Below are positions 29,450 through 38,706 of a stretch of 64,000 nucleotides of DNA, piece after piece. Positions within the stretch are counted from its first letter, which is position 1. The number at the start of each line of letters is the position of its first letter. The notes under the pieces are model-generated. The model ran no database searches. It saw only the letters and a list, made by a program, of their open reading frames with translations, and had not been told where the DNA came from. This DNA is from an uncultured Microbacterium sp. (lineage in GTDB: Bacteria; Actinomycetota; Actinomycetes; Actinomycetales; Microbacteriaceae): NCBI RefSeq assembly GCF_945952435.1, contig NZ_CAMFHZ010000020.1:1-64000 (forward strand), given 5' to 3'. The translations under genes were made by a program, and so were the position numbers.

Positions 29450-29483
29450 AAGGGGTGGATGCCGCAGTCGGCATCCACCCCTT
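29450..29483 (-). terminator. Terminator of carD
   Basis: AAGGGGTGGATGCCG at 29450-29464 pairs with 29469-29483 (15-bp stem, loop CAGT). It lies 10 bases after the carD stop. Confidence 0.75.
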
Positions 29484-29493
29484 CACGCAGAAC

Positions 29494-29976
29494 TCAAGAA
29501 GCGAGGACCTCGTCGAGCAGGGTCCCTGCCTTCTCCTCGTCGATCTTCTCCGCGAGCGCGAGCTCGGAGGTGAGGATCTGCCGGGCCTTGGCCAGCATGC
29601 GCTTCTCTCCCGCGGAGAGCCCGCGGTCCTGATCGCGGCGCCACAGGTCGCGGACGACCTCGCTCACCTTGATCACGTCGCCGGAGGCGAGCTTCTCGAG
29701 GTTCGCCTTGTACCGGCGCGACCAGTTGGTCGGCTCCTCAGTGAACGGGGCGCGCAGCACCTCGAACACCCGATCCAGGCCCTCCTGGCCGATCACGTCG
29801 CGAACGCCGACAAGGTCGACGTTCTCGGCGGGCACCTCGATGATGAGGTCTCCCTGCGTGACGTTGAGCTTCAGGTACTTCTTGGTCTCCCCCTTGATCA
29901 CACGGTCCTTGACCTCGATGATCGTCGCGGCGCCGTGGTGCGGATAGACCACGGTCTCACCAACCTCAAAAAGCAT
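29494..29976 (-). CDS. carD: CarD-family RNA polymerase-binding regulator
   Basis: A 160-residue protein of the CarD_CdnL family. The N-terminal RNA polymerase beta-binding Tudor-like domain starts [20 protein letters not shown] helical C-terminal domain follows ([26 protein letters not shown], then [10 protein letters not shown]). It stabilises the open complex at rRNA and other promoters and is essential in mycobacteria. The ATG at 29976 is the family start; an ATG at 30021 is in frame but unsupported. It is the first gene of the carD-ispDF cluster. Confidence 0.94.
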   Translation of the reverse strand: MLFEVGETVVYPHHGAATIIEVKDRVIKGETKKYLKLNVTQGDLIIEVPAENVDLVGVRDVIGQEGLDRVFEVLRAPFTEEPTNWSRRYKANLEKLASGDVIKVSEVVRDLWRRDQDRGLSAGEKRMLAKARQILTSELALAEKIDEEKAGTLLDEVLAS

Positions 29977-30132
29977 AAAGTCGTGTCCTTTCGGCAACCT
30001 ACAGGATACCACAGCGGGCATGCGCTAAGGTTCGCGCCCCGAGGGGATCCGCACCCCCGCGGATCCGTGAGGACGCACCCCGTGCCCCTAGAATGGATCA
30101 CGGATCGTCACGTGAAGCTTCCAGGAGGACCC

Positions 30133-30678
30133 GTGAAATCGCGCCTTGCTGCGTCCATCGCCCTCAGCGCTCTCGTCGTCGTCGGCGCCACGGGGTGCTC
30201 GATGATGGCGCCGCAGGCGACCACCATCGAGTACTCGGCCTCCGACGGCGCGAACGTTCCGAAGAACGGACCGATCGAGGTCCGCAACGCCTTCCTCGTC
30301 ACGGACGAGGAAGGCACCACGGCGAACTTCGTGGCGGGCCTCGTGAACACGACGGACGACGCCGCGACGATCCACATCTCGATCGGCGACGGCCCCGACC
30401 AGAGCGTGCGCGTCGCCGCCCACCAGGCCGTCAGCCTCGGCGGGGACGAGGCTGAGCCGCTGCGCTTCGAGGATCTCGACGTGAAGGCGGGCCAGGTCGT
30501 CTCCGTGCACTTCCAGTCCGGCGACGGCTCGGGTCTGGACTACGACATCCCGGTGCTGGACGGCACCCTTCCGTACTACGCGACGCTCGTGCCCTCTCCG
30601 CTGCCGAGCCCCGTGAAGAGCACGATGGCCCCGACGGTCGAGCCCACCCCCGCGCCGTCGGAGACGCCGGCCGGCTGA
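30133..30678 (+). CDS. Hypothetical secreted lipoprotein
   Basis: A 181-residue protein with a lipoprotein signal peptide and lipobox VGATGC; the lipidated Cys is residue 22. The mature part is a beta-rich domain (EVRNAFLVTDEEGTTANFVAGLVNTT) with a Pro/Ser/Thr tail. This pattern recalls copper-chaperone-like and DUF461-type envelope domains, but I see no metal-binding Met/His cluster. The GTG at 30133 is chosen because AGGAGG stands 5 bases upstream. It is convergent with regX3. Confidence 0.82.
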   Translation: MKSRLAASIALSALVVVGATGCSMMAPQATTIEYSASDGANVPKNGPIEVRNAFLVTDEEGTTANFVAGLVNTTDDAATIHISIGDGPDQSVRVAAHQAVSLGGDEAEPLRFEDLDVKAGQVVSVHFQSGDGSGLDYDIPVLDGTLPYYATLVPSPLPSPVKSTMAPTVEPTPAPSETPAG

Positions 30679-30695
30679 CCCGCTCACCGCTCCGC

Positions 30696-30734
30696 TCGAA
30701 GCCCCCGGAATCCGTCAGGATCCGGGGGCTTCGA
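30696..30734. terminator. Bidirectional terminator, lipoprotein/regX3
   Basis: TCGAAGCCCCCGGA pairs with TCCGGGGGCTTCGA (14-bp stem) between convergent genes. Confidence 0.75.
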
Positions 30735-30756
30735 CGTTCGTCGGGCGGCGGCCGTG

Positions 30757-31440
30757 TCACCCCTCGAAGCGATACCCCAGGCCGCGCACCGTCACGAGCA
30801 TGACGGGCTCGGACGGGCTCTTCTCGATGCGCGAACGGATGCGCTTGATGTGCACGTCGAGCGTCTTCGTGTCGCCGAAGTAGTCGCTGCCCCAAACACG
30901 GTCGATGAGCTGACCGCGGGTGAGCACCCGTCCGGAGTTGCGCATGAGCACCTCGAGCAGCTCGAATTCCTTGAGCGGCATGTTGATCACGTCGCCGTCG
31001 ACGGCGACCGTGTGCCGGTCGATGTCGAGGGTGACCCTGCCGCCTTCCAGCACGCGCTCGTCGATCTCCTCCTCCGCCTGCACCACCCGGCGGAGCACCG
31101 CACGCATCCGTGCGAGCAGTTCCCGGGACGAGTAGGGCTTGGTGATGTAGTCGTCGGCGCCCAGCTCGAGCCCCACGACGATGTCCACCTCCGAGTCCTT
31201 CGCGGTGAGCATGATGATCGGGACGGCCGAGGTCGCGCGGATCTGGCGACAGACCTCCGTGCCGGGCATGCCGGGGAGCATCAGGTCGAGCAGCACGATG
31301 TCTGCGCCGCTCTCCCGGAAGAGCGCGAGAGCGGTCGGCCCGTCCTCGGCGATCTCGACCTCGTACCCTTCCCGGCGCAGGAGGTACGCGAGGGGATCGG
31401 CGAGATCGGGCTCGTCTTCGACGAGGAGGATGCGGGTCAT
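30757..31440 (-). CDS. regX3: RegX3-type phosphate response regulator
   Basis: A 227-residue OmpR-family regulator. The receiver has D9/D52 and K101, and the C-terminal winged helix ends with VRGLGYRFEG. It is encoded directly downstream of its kinase with a 4-base overlap and next to phoU, the order of SenX3-RegX3 (PhoR-PhoP) systems. Such systems activate pst, phosphatase and related genes when phosphate is low. Direct-repeat boxes of the expected type lie before phoU and pstS in this window. Confidence 0.93.
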   Translation of the reverse strand: MTRILLVEDEPDLADPLAYLLRREGYEVEIAEDGPTALALFRESGADIVLLDLMLPGMPGTEVCRQIRATSAVPIIMLTAKDSEVDIVVGLELGADDYITKPYSSRELLARMRAVLRRVVQAEEEIDERVLEGGRVTLDIDRHTVAVDGDVINMPLKEFELLEVLMRNSGRVLTRGQLIDRVWGSDYFGDTKTLDVHIKRIRSRIEKSPSEPVMLVTVRGLGYRFEG

Positions 31441-32756
31441 ACGAGTTCTCCGGAATCGGTGCGGACGACGTCCGCGGTGTCGGTGCGAGGGGCGCGGCGT
31501 GCGGGCTCCGCGGGGGCGGCGCCCTTCCTGTTCTTCTTGGCCTTGTCCTTCTGCGCCCTATCCTTCTGCGCCTTCTTCTTGGCCTTGTTCTTCTTCTTGT
31601 GCTTCTTCGTGCCGCCGGCATCGTGGTCGACGTCGGGCGCAGGGCTCTGCGGAAGGCGCATCGTGAAGGTGGATCCGCGTCCCGGGCGCGACCACAGCCG
31701 CACCTCGCCGCCGTGCCGCTGCGTCGCGTGCTTCACGATCGACAGCCCGAGCCCGGTGCCGCCCGTGCGCCGGGACCGGGCCTCGTCCGCGCGGTAGAAC
31801 CGTTCGAACACCCGGTCGCGATCCGCTTCGTCGATGCCGATGCCCTGATCGGCGACGGAGATCTCGACGACGGATCCGTCCGCGCGGACGCCGACGCCCA
31901 CCCGCGAGCCCTGCGGCGAATAGACGATTGCATTGGCGATGAGGTTGCCGACGGCCTCGACGAGGATCTGCGCATCTCCGCGCACCCAGGCGCCGCGGTC
32001 GCCGCCCCGGCTGAGTTCGACGTCGGCCGAGGTGGCCTGCACCGCATGCGACTCGACACTCGTCGCGACGATCTCGTCGATCGAGACGAGCTCGAACTCC
32101 TCGACGCCGTCCGCGGACTGCAGCCGGGACAGGCTCATGATCCGGCCGGTGAGCTGCCCGAGCCTGGCGGCCTCCGCCTGGATCCTTCCCGCGAACACCC
32201 GCACCTGTGCGGGATCCTCCGCGGCCGACTCGATCGCCTCGGCGAGCAGGCTCACCGCCCCGACGGGCGTCTTCAGCTCGTGGCTCGTGTTGGCGACGAA
32301 GTCGGTGCGCATCTGGTCGAGGCGCTCCTGCTCCGTGACGTCCCGGATGATGAGCAGGCTCAGGCGCGGACCGATCCAGCTCGCCCGCGCAGCGACGAGA
32401 CGCGGGTCGAGGTTCGACCCCCCACGTGCGAGACGCAGGGTCGCCGTCTCCGATCCGCCCTCGCGCACCGACCGGACGAGCTGGCGCAGCTCCGGGTTGT
32501 CGATCGTCGCGCCGATCCCGACGCCGAAGCGGGAGGCCGCGGTCGAGGCGGCGGTCACGAGCCCCGAGGAGTCGACGGCGCACGCGGCGTCGTCCATCGC
32601 GGAAAGCACATCCGTCAGACCGTCCGGGAGGTCGGCGGACGCCTGCACCCGGGCGGAGACCCGCGCCCGCCAGGCGGCGACGATCATCGCCGCGATGCCC
32701 GCGCCGATCGCCACGCCGAGCCCGAGGGCGAGCAGGGCGAGCAGAGTGCTGTCCAT
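31437..32756 (-). CDS. senX3: SenX3-type phosphate sensor kinase with a basic C-terminal tail
   Basis: A 439-residue kinase with a single membrane segment at about 5-28, a PAS-like domain at about 45-145 and HisKA with H159 (NTSHELKTPVGAV). The HATPase domain shows NLIANAIVYSP, DQGIGID and GTGLGLSI. Residues 384-412 form a Lys-rich tail that is unusual in the family. The ATG at 32756 is chosen at the membrane segment; GGAGG is very close to it, and the frame extends to 32825. It is divergent from phoU and overlaps regX3 by 4 bases. Confidence 0.91.
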   Translation of the reverse strand: MDSTLLALLALGLGVAIGAGIAAMIVAAWRARVSARVQASADLPDGLTDVLSAMDDAACAVDSSGLVTAASTAASRFGVGIGATIDNPELRQLVRSVREGGSETATLRLARGGSNLDPRLVAARASWIGPRLSLLIIRDVTEQERLDQMRTDFVANTSHELKTPVGAVSLLAEAIESAAEDPAQVRVFAGRIQAEAARLGQLTGRIMSLSRLQSADGVEEFELVSIDEIVATSVESHAVQATSADVELSRGGDRGAWVRGDAQILVEAVGNLIANAIVYSPQGSRVGVGVRADGSVVEISVADQGIGIDEADRDRVFERFYRADEARSRRTGGTGLGLSIVKHATQRHGGEVRLWSRPGRGSTFTMRLPQSPAPDVDHDAGGTKKHKKKNKAKKKAQKDRAQKDKAKKNRKGAAPAEPARRAPRTDTADVVRTDSGELV

Positions 32757-32829
32757 GCCCTCCAGCGTAGGGGTCGCACGACCCCGGATCCGGGCGGGAT
32801 CCGCCCTCGCGCGGTCTGGGCGCACTACT

Positions 32830-32862
32830 ATTCACGAACAGGGCACCAACCGTTAACCTTCG
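32830..32862. promoter_or_regulatory. PHO-box-like direct repeats before phoU
   Basis: Three 11-base units follow each other: ATTCACG-AACA, GGGCACC-AACC and GTTAACC-TTCG. They resemble the 7+4 direct-repeat sites of actinobacterial PhoP/RegX3. They lie between senX3 and phoU and could act on either. Confidence 0.55.
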
Positions 32863-32974
32863 GCGAAGACAATCGCTCTCGTGCGTGCCCGAGCGGTGCG
32901 CCAGCATCGTCCCGCGCTCGCCCGGCGGGCCGCCGAGCGTCCTCGCGGACCGCCCCGACGAAAGGTGCGCAGCC

Positions 32975-33679
32975 ATGCGTGAACTCTTCCACCAGTCCCT
33001 CGAGGATCTGCAGACCCAGCTCGTCGAGATCGCCGACCTCGTCGCCGTGTCGATCGAGAAGGCGACCAGGTCCTTCGCGACGAGCGACGTCGCCCTGGCC
33101 GAAGAGGTCATCGCCGACGACGCCCGGATCGACGAGCTCGCCGTCGCTCTCGACGAGCAGGCGATCGAGATCCTCGCCCGTCAGCAGCCGGTCGCCCGCG
33201 ATCTGCGCATCGTCGTCACCGCGCTGCGCGTGAGCGCGTCGCTCGAGCGCATGGGCGACATGTCGGAGCACATCGCGCAGCTCGCCCGACTGCGCTTTCC
33301 CGAGCGTGCGATCCCCAAGGGCCTCAAGGGCACGTTCACCCGGATGGGCGAGCTGGACGTCGAGATCGCGCGCACCCTCGCGGAGCTCCTGCGCACGCAG
33401 GACCTGCGCCTGGCCGACAAGATCCGCAACGCCGACGACGACGTGGACGAACTGCACGCCACCGTCTTCGAGAAGGTCCTCAGCGACAACTGGAAGGGCG
33501 AGGCCGGCGCGACCGTCGACGCGACCCTGGCCAGCCGCTACCACGAGCGCTTCGCCGACCACGCGGTCGCGGTCGCGAAGAAGGTCGTCTATCTCGCGAC
33601 CGGGGACTGGGCCGTCGCCGAGGAGGACATCGCCCTCGCGATCGAGGCGCAGGCGGACTCCAGCGCCGGGCTGGCCTGA
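32975..33679 (+). CDS. phoU: Phosphate signalling complex protein PhoU
   Basis: A 234-residue all-helical protein of two PhoU domains (about 1-115 and 116-220). The metal-cluster type motifs are ERMGDMSEHI (E/DxxxD-like) and HERFADHAVAVAKKV. PhoU links the PstSCAB transporter to the histidine kinase and holds the response off at high phosphate. GAAAGG precedes the ATG at 32975. Located divergently from senX3-regX3 with PHO-like boxes between, and ended by a hairpin shared with gpmA. Confidence 0.95.
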   Translation: MRELFHQSLEDLQTQLVEIADLVAVSIEKATRSFATSDVALAEEVIADDARIDELAVALDEQAIEILARQQPVARDLRIVVTALRVSASLERMGDMSEHIAQLARLRFPERAIPKGLKGTFTRMGELDVEIARTLAELLRTQDLRLADKIRNADDDVDELHATVFEKVLSDNWKGEAGATVDATLASRYHERFADHAVAVAKKVVYLATGDWAVAEEDIALAIEAQADSSAGLA

Positions 33680-33698
33680 TCCCGTCCGCAACGCCGGA

Positions 33699-33729
33699 GG
33701 CCTCGCGTTCCGTCCGGGAACGCGAGGCC
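33699..33729. terminator. Bidirectional terminator, phoU/gpmA
   Basis: GGCCTCGCGTTCC pairs with GGAACGCGAGGCC (13-bp stem, 5-base loop). Confidence 0.75.
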
Positions 33730-33749
33730 CCTGCGCATACGGAGTCGGC

Positions 33750-34493
33750 CTACTTCTTGCCCTGCGCGGCGACGGCGGCGGCCCCGGCCGCGGCAGCCTC
33801 CGGGTCGAGGTAGCGCCCGGGTCCGAGCGGAACGTTGTCGTCGTCGAGCTCGTAGACGAGGGGGATCCCGGTCGGGATGTTCAGCTCGGCGATGTCCTCG
33901 TCGCTGATGCCCTCAAGATGCTTCACGAGGCCGCGCAGCGAGTTGCCGTGCGCGGTGACCAGGACCGTCTTGCCGGCGTCGAGGTCGGGGACGATCGCGT
34001 CGTTCCAGTACGGCAGCAGACGGTCGATGACGAGCTTGAGTGACTCCGTGCGCGGCACTTCGCCGTCGATCGACGCGTAGCGCGGGTCGTTCACCTGGCT
34101 GAACTCGCTGTCGTCGTCGAGCGGGGGCGGGGGCACGTCGAACGAACGACGCCACAGCTGGAACTGCTCGGGGCCGAACTCCTCGAGCGTCTCCGCCTTG
34201 TCCTTGCCCTGCAGCGCGCCGTAGTGGCGCTCGTTGAGCCGCCAGGAGCGGCGCACCGGGATCCACAGCCGGTCGGCCTCGTCGAGCGCGATGTCGGCGG
34301 TCTGGATCGCACGGCTCAGGAGCGAGGTGTGCAGCACGTCGGGCAGCAGACCCGCCTCCGCGAGCAGTTCGCCGCCGCGGCGCGCCTCGGCCTTGCCCTG
34401 CTCGTTCAGACGGACGTCCACCCAGCCGGTGAACAGGTTCAGCTCGTTCCACTCGCTCCGGCCGTGGCGGAGCAGGATCAGGGTGCGCGTCAT
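33750..34493 (-). CDS. gpmA: 2,3-bisphosphoglycerate-dependent phosphoglycerate mutase
   Basis: A 247-residue glycolytic enzyme that interconverts 3- and 2-phosphoglycerate. The phosphohistidine is H10 in [42 protein letters not shown] and the second His in [18 protein letters not shown] are conserved. The C-terminus is Ala-rich. The order gpm next to senX3-regX3 is common in actinobacteria. Confidence 0.96.
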   Translation of the reverse strand: MTRTLILLRHGRSEWNELNLFTGWVDVRLNEQGKAEARRGGELLAEAGLLPDVLHTSLLSRAIQTADIALDEADRLWIPVRRSWRLNERHYGALQGKDKAETLEEFGPEQFQLWRRSFDVPPPPLDDDSEFSQVNDPRYASIDGEVPRTESLKLVIDRLLPYWNDAIVPDLDAGKTVLVTAHGNSLRGLVKHLEGISDEDIAELNIPTGIPLVYELDDDNVPLGPGRYLDPEAAAAGAAAVAAQGKK

Positions 34494-34656
34494 GCTTCCA
34501 GCCTACCGGCGGGGGCGCGACGGTCATGCTTCCGGGTCGTCGCATGACTGCGCCGCTCCGACTCCATGAGCATTCCTTAGGTCCCTCAGAGGAACAGCAC
34601 AGGACGTGATCCGCCGAGATCGGGATGATCGGTGCACGCCGTCGAGAGGACCGATC

Positions 34657-35628
34657 ATGAGCACCTTCCCCGACCCCACGGACACGCCGGGCGGCCCCGC
34701 CTACGAGGGCCGCCTGCTCGACCGCCCCGAGGAGGAGGTCGTGGACCAGGGCGCTCCGTTCGACATCCGCACGCTGATGACCCGCCGCACCGTTCTGAGC
34801 CTCGTGGGCCTCGGCGCCGGCGGTGCGGTACTCGCCGCGTGCGCCCCCACGGTCGCCGGCGCGACCTCCACGTCGACGCCCTCCGCCACGACGACCCCGA
34901 CCCCCTCGGCCTCGCCGTCCGCCACCGCGAGCTCCTCCGCCACGACCGCCGTGCCCGCCGCGGAGATCCCCGACGAGACGGCCGGCCCGTACCCGGGCGA
35001 CGGATCCAACGGTCCGGACGCCCTCACCGAGTCCGGGATCGTGCGCCAGGACATCCGATCCAGCATCGGCGGCGGCGCGACCGCGACCGGCGTGCCGCTG
35101 ACGTTCCGGCTGAACCTCCTCGACATGGCGAACGGGGATGCGCCGTTCGCCGGGGTGGCCGTGTACGCGTGGCACTGCAACGCCCGCGGGAAGTACTCGA
35201 TGTATTCGTCCGGGATCGAGGACGAGACCTACCTGCGCGGGGTGCAGGTCGCCGACGCGAAGGGCCAGGTGTCGTTCACGTCGATCTTCCCCGGCTGCTA
35301 CTCGGGACGCTGGCCGCACATCCACTTCGAGGTCTACCCCTCGGCCGCCGACATCACGGACGCCTCGAACGCGATCGCGACCTCTCAGATCGCGCTCCCC
35401 CAGGCCGCCTGCGCCGCGGTGTACGCGACGAGCGGCTACGACGGTTCCGCCGACAACCTCGCGCAGACGTCCCTGACCAGCGACAACGTGTTCGGGGACG
35501 ACGGCGGAGCACTCCAGCTCGCGGCCGTCTCCGGCGACGCGACGGCCGGTTACGACGCGACGCTGAACGTCCGGGTCGACACGACGACCGCTCCGACGGG
35601 CGGATCGACGGGCGGCGGTCCGCGCTGA
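34657..35628 (+). CDS. Intradiol ring-cleavage dioxygenase-like lipoprotein
   Basis: A 323-residue protein. A 40-residue cytoplasmic leader precedes a twin-arginine signal (TRRTVLSLVG, R43-R44) ending in a lipobox with Cys62 (LAAC). A Ser/Thr/Pro linker leads to an intradiol dioxygenase domain from about 105. The ferric ligands are Y180 (GKYSMY), Y215 (FPGCYSGR), H221 and H223 (WPHIHFEV). Such enzymes cleave catechols; surface-anchored forms are usually assigned only by domain. GAGAGGA precedes the ATG at 34657. It stands alone; substrate unknown. Confidence 0.88.
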   Translation: MSTFPDPTDTPGGPAYEGRLLDRPEEEVVDQGAPFDIRTLMTRRTVLSLVGLGAGGAVLAACAPTVAGATSTSTPSATTTPTPSASPSATASSSATTAVPAAEIPDETAGPYPGDGSNGPDALTESGIVRQDIRSSIGGGATATGVPLTFRLNLLDMANGDAPFAGVAVYAWHCNARGKYSMYSSGIEDETYLRGVQVADAKGQVSFTSIFPGCYSGRWPHIHFEVYPSAADITDASNAIATSQIALPQAACAAVYATSGYDGSADNLAQTSLTSDNVFGDDGGALQLAAVSGDATAGYDATLNVRVDTTTAPTGGSTGGGPR

Positions 35629-35717
35629 GGTCGGGATCTCCCGGAGCAGGAGTCCGATCGTTGCGGGAAGGTCGGCGCGGGTGAGCGGGCCGAGCGCCGA
35701 GCGGGCAGGATGGAGCA

Positions 35718-36539
35718 ATGGCGTCCTCCCCGCTCGGCCGGCCCACCCGCGGCACGACCGGTACGAACCGGCTGCGCCGCAACGACCGCTGGATCGCGGC
35801 CTCCCCCGCCTTCCGGCGCGCGGCGGATCCGCTCGTCGTCGATCTCGGCTTCGGCGCGAGCGGGGTGACGGCGTTCGAGCTCGCCACGAGGCTCGTGCGG
35901 GTGCGGCCGGACGCGGAGGTGCGGGGACTGGAGCTGGATCCGGAGCGCGTGGCGACCGCGCAGGCGCAGCTGGCCGAGCTGCGCCGGGGGGACGGGCACT
36001 TCGCAGCGGATCTGCCGGTCTCGTTCGCCCGCGGCGGTTTCGAGGTGCCGCTGCCGTCGGGCCGTCGCCCGGCCGTGATCCGGGCGATGAACGTGCTGCG
36101 GCAGTACGACGAGCACGACGTCCCGGACGCCTGGGCGCGCATGGGCGCCCGGCTCGCCCCCGACGGCCTGCTCGTGGAGGGCACCTGCGACGAGATCGGG
36201 CGGATCGCGAGCTTCGTCGACGTCGACGCGTCCGGCGCGCCGCAGAGGTTCACGCTCTCGCTGCGACTGGCGGACCTGGAGCGCCCCTCGATCGTGGCCG
36301 AGCGACTGCCGAAGGCCCTGATCCATCACAACGTCGAGGGAGAGCGGATCCATGCGCTCCTCGGCGGCCTCGATCGCGAGTGGGAGCGCGCCGCGCCGCT
36401 GTCGGCGTTCGGCGCGACGCAGCGGTTCGTCGCCGCCGTGACGGCTCTGCGGGCCGCCGGGCATCCCGTGATCGGCACCAAGGCGCGGTGGCGCCTCGGT
36501 GAGCTCACCGTGCCCTGGGCCGCGGTCGCTCCGGGCTAA
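35718..36539 (+). CDS. Class I SAM-dependent methyltransferase-like protein
   Basis: A 273-residue cytoplasmic protein. Motif I is VVDLGFGASGVTAFELA, with the acidic end of strand 2 in VRGLELDPERV. Then a MNVLRQYDEHDV stretch and a GLLVEGTCDEIG strand 4/5 region follow. The fold is that of a Rossmann methyltransferase, although the substrate is not predictable. The ATG at 35718 is supported by the downstream basic helix and weak GGAG. It is convergent with the pabAB gene. Confidence 0.8.
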   Translation: MASSPLGRPTRGTTGTNRLRRNDRWIAASPAFRRAADPLVVDLGFGASGVTAFELATRLVRVRPDAEVRGLELDPERVATAQAQLAELRRGDGHFAADLPVSFARGGFEVPLPSGRRPAVIRAMNVLRQYDEHDVPDAWARMGARLAPDGLLVEGTCDEIGRIASFVDVDASGAPQRFTLSLRLADLERPSIVAERLPKALIHHNVEGERIHALLGGLDREWERAAPLSAFGATQRFVAAVTALRAAGHPVIGTKARWRLGELTVPWAAVAPG

Positions 36540-36570
36540 GCGTCGGCACCCGGCACGGCTCCGGCGCGGC

Positions 36571-38703
36571 TCAGTCCTCCGGGAAGCCGGATCCGGTCAG
36601 CCTCAATAGCGGCCGTGCCTTCACGATCGTCTCCTCGTACTCCTCGACGGGATCGGAGAGCGACACGATCGCACCCCCGACGCCGTAGTCCCGACCGCCG
36701 TCGTGGGCGACGAGCGTACGGATCACGACGCTGAGGTCGACCGCGCCGTCGAACGAGAAGTACCCCAGCGCGCCGCTGTAGAGGCCGCGGGGGCCCTGCT
36801 CCAGTCGGTCCAGGATCTGCATGGTGCGTCGTTTCGGCGCTCCCGTCATGGATCCCGGCGGGAACGCGGAACGCACGGCCGCGACCGGAGAATCGCGCAG
36901 CGTCGAGCGCACGGTGCTGACGAGCTGATGCACCGTCGCGTAGCTCTCCACGCGGAAGAGCCCGTCGACACGGACCGAGCCCCGCACGGCGGTGCGGCCC
37001 AGGTCGTGGCGGACGAGGTCGACGATCATGAGGTTTTCGGCACGATCCTTCTCGGAGCCGGCGAGCTCCGCGCGGATCCGCTCGTCCTCGTCGGGATCGG
37101 CGCCGCGCGGTCGGGTGCCCTTGATGGGGCTGGACTCGACGGCGCCCTCGTCCGTGATCCGCAGGAACCGCTCCGGTGAGGTGCTCAGCACGCTCACGCC
37201 GCCGAGACGCAGGAACGCTCCGAAGGGCGCGGGATTCTGCGCCCGCAGGACGAGGTAGGCGGCCAGCGGGTCGAACGAGGGGTCGGGTTCCGCGTGCAGC
37301 AGGTTCGTGAGGCACACCTCGTACGTCTCCCCCGCCGCGATCTCGCGCTGTGCGGCGGCGATGAGGTTGAGGTAGTCGTCGCGGGAGTGGCGCGCGGTGA
37401 GCGTGCGCCCCGATCCGGTCACCGCGGCCTCCGCGGACGGAGCCCCTGCCGCACCCAGCCCGCGGATGCGCGCCGCGGTCCTGTCGAGCCATGCGTCGTC
37501 GTCGAGGGAGAGGAGATGGATCCGCTGCAGGGCGTGGTCGAGGACGAGGGCGCGATCGAGACGCACGAGGAGCGCGTCGGGCGTCGGTGCGGCGGAAATG
37601 GGGACGGAGCCGCCCTCGGCGCGCAGCTCGTACCCGAGCGCGCCGACCCAGCCGAGCGCGAACGGCAGGCCGGGGACGGTCGCGCGGGTGAGGGAGAGCT
37701 CCGAATCCAGCCAATCGAAGAACCCGGTCCGCAGGATGCGCTCCCCCGCGGCGTCCCGGAGGGTCACCGTGCCCGCCCGCACGTCGGCGCTCGCGGTGAG
37801 CAGATCGTCTCCGCCGCCGAGGATCGAGTAGCGCGCCCGCGGGTCGCCGGGTCGGTTCCCGTCGAGCCAGACGGCCTGGGCGCTCGTGCCGAACAACGCC
37901 GCGAACAGCGTGGCGGGATCGACGTCGAGGGGGAGCTCCCTGCGGCCGACGGTCCGCACGGTCGCGCTCGCGTGCGCGAGTCGAGGCCGTTCGCTCCCGC
38001 CGGCCCCGCTGCCCTCCGGGTCGACCCGCTCGGCGCTGCCCTCCTCCTTCCCGCGCCGGTCACGACGGTGTCGCCTCGCGAGCCCGGCGAAGTTCGCGAG
38101 CATCCGGTGGCCGTCCGCCGTGCCGATCGACTCGGGGTGGAACTGCACGCCCCATAGCGGCAGCGCGCGGTGACGGACGCCCATGACGACGTCGTCGTCG
38201 GCCGCACGGGCGGTGACGGCGAGCTCGTCCGGCACGTCCTGCACCATGAGCGAGTGGTAGCGCACGACCTCGATCGGCGACGGCAGTCCCTCGAACGGGC
38301 CGGATCCGTCGTGGCTCACCGGCGACGGTCTCCCGTGCCGCGGCTCCGGCGCACGCACGACGGTCGCGCCGAACGCCTGCGCGAGACCCTGATGCCCGAG
38401 GCAGACCCCGAGCAGGGGGATGCGCCGCCGGGCGCACTCCTGGATGGCCTCCGCGCAGATCCCGAAGTCGGCGGGACGTCCGGGGTCGCCCGGGCCGGGC
38501 GAGAGCACGACGGCGTCGTACCGGTCGAGCACCGACGCGTGCCATCCGTCCGCGTCGTTCGGGAGGACGTCGGGCGCGCGCCCGGTCACCTCCGCGATCT
38601 GATGGACGAGGTTGTACGTGAACGAGTCGTAGTTGTCGATGAGCAGGATCCGCAGGGGCGTCGTCACGCCCTCCGAAGCTGCGCCCGTCGTCGACACGGA
38701 CAC
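36571..38703 (-). CDS. pabB: Fused aminodeoxychorismate synthase (PabA-PabB)
   Basis: A 710-residue fusion. Residues 15-210 are a class I glutamine amidotransferase with the triad C101, H189 and E191 (GVCLGHQ, FHPES). From about 250 comes the chorismate-binding domain, containing GETYEVCLTNLL, SSPIKGTRPRG and FPPGSMTGAPKRR. It makes 4-amino-4-deoxychorismate for folate; an anthranilate synthase is the alternative, but the fused order and the pabC-like gene at 49402 favour PabAB. Start is uncertain: GTG at 38703 is used, while a GTG at 38667 has GGAGG nearby. Confidence 0.9.
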   Translation of the reverse strand: MSVSTTGAASEGVTTPLRILLIDNYDSFTYNLVHQIAEVTGRAPDVLPNDADGWHASVLDRYDAVVLSPGPGDPGRPADFGICAEAIQECARRRIPLLGVCLGHQGLAQAFGATVVRAPEPRHGRPSPVSHDGSGPFEGLPSPIEVVRYHSLMVQDVPDELAVTARAADDDVVMGVRHRALPLWGVQFHPESIGTADGHRMLANFAGLARRHRRDRRGKEEGSAERVDPEGSGAGGSERPRLAHASATVRTVGRRELPLDVDPATLFAALFGTSAQAVWLDGNRPGDPRARYSILGGGDDLLTASADVRAGTVTLRDAAGERILRTGFFDWLDSELSLTRATVPGLPFALGWVGALGYELRAEGGSVPISAAPTPDALLVRLDRALVLDHALQRIHLLSLDDDAWLDRTAARIRGLGAAGAPSAEAAVTGSGRTLTARHSRDDYLNLIAAAQREIAAGETYEVCLTNLLHAEPDPSFDPLAAYLVLRAQNPAPFGAFLRLGGVSVLSTSPERFLRITDEGAVESSPIKGTRPRGADPDEDERIRAELAGSEKDRAENLMIVDLVRHDLGRTAVRGSVRVDGLFRVESYATVHQLVSTVRSTLRDSPVAAVRSAFPPGSMTGAPKRRTMQILDRLEQGPRGLYSGALGYFSFDGAVDLSVVIRTLVAHDGGRDYGVGGAIVSLSDPVEEYEETIVKARPLLRLTGSGFPED

Positions 38704-38706
38704 GGC

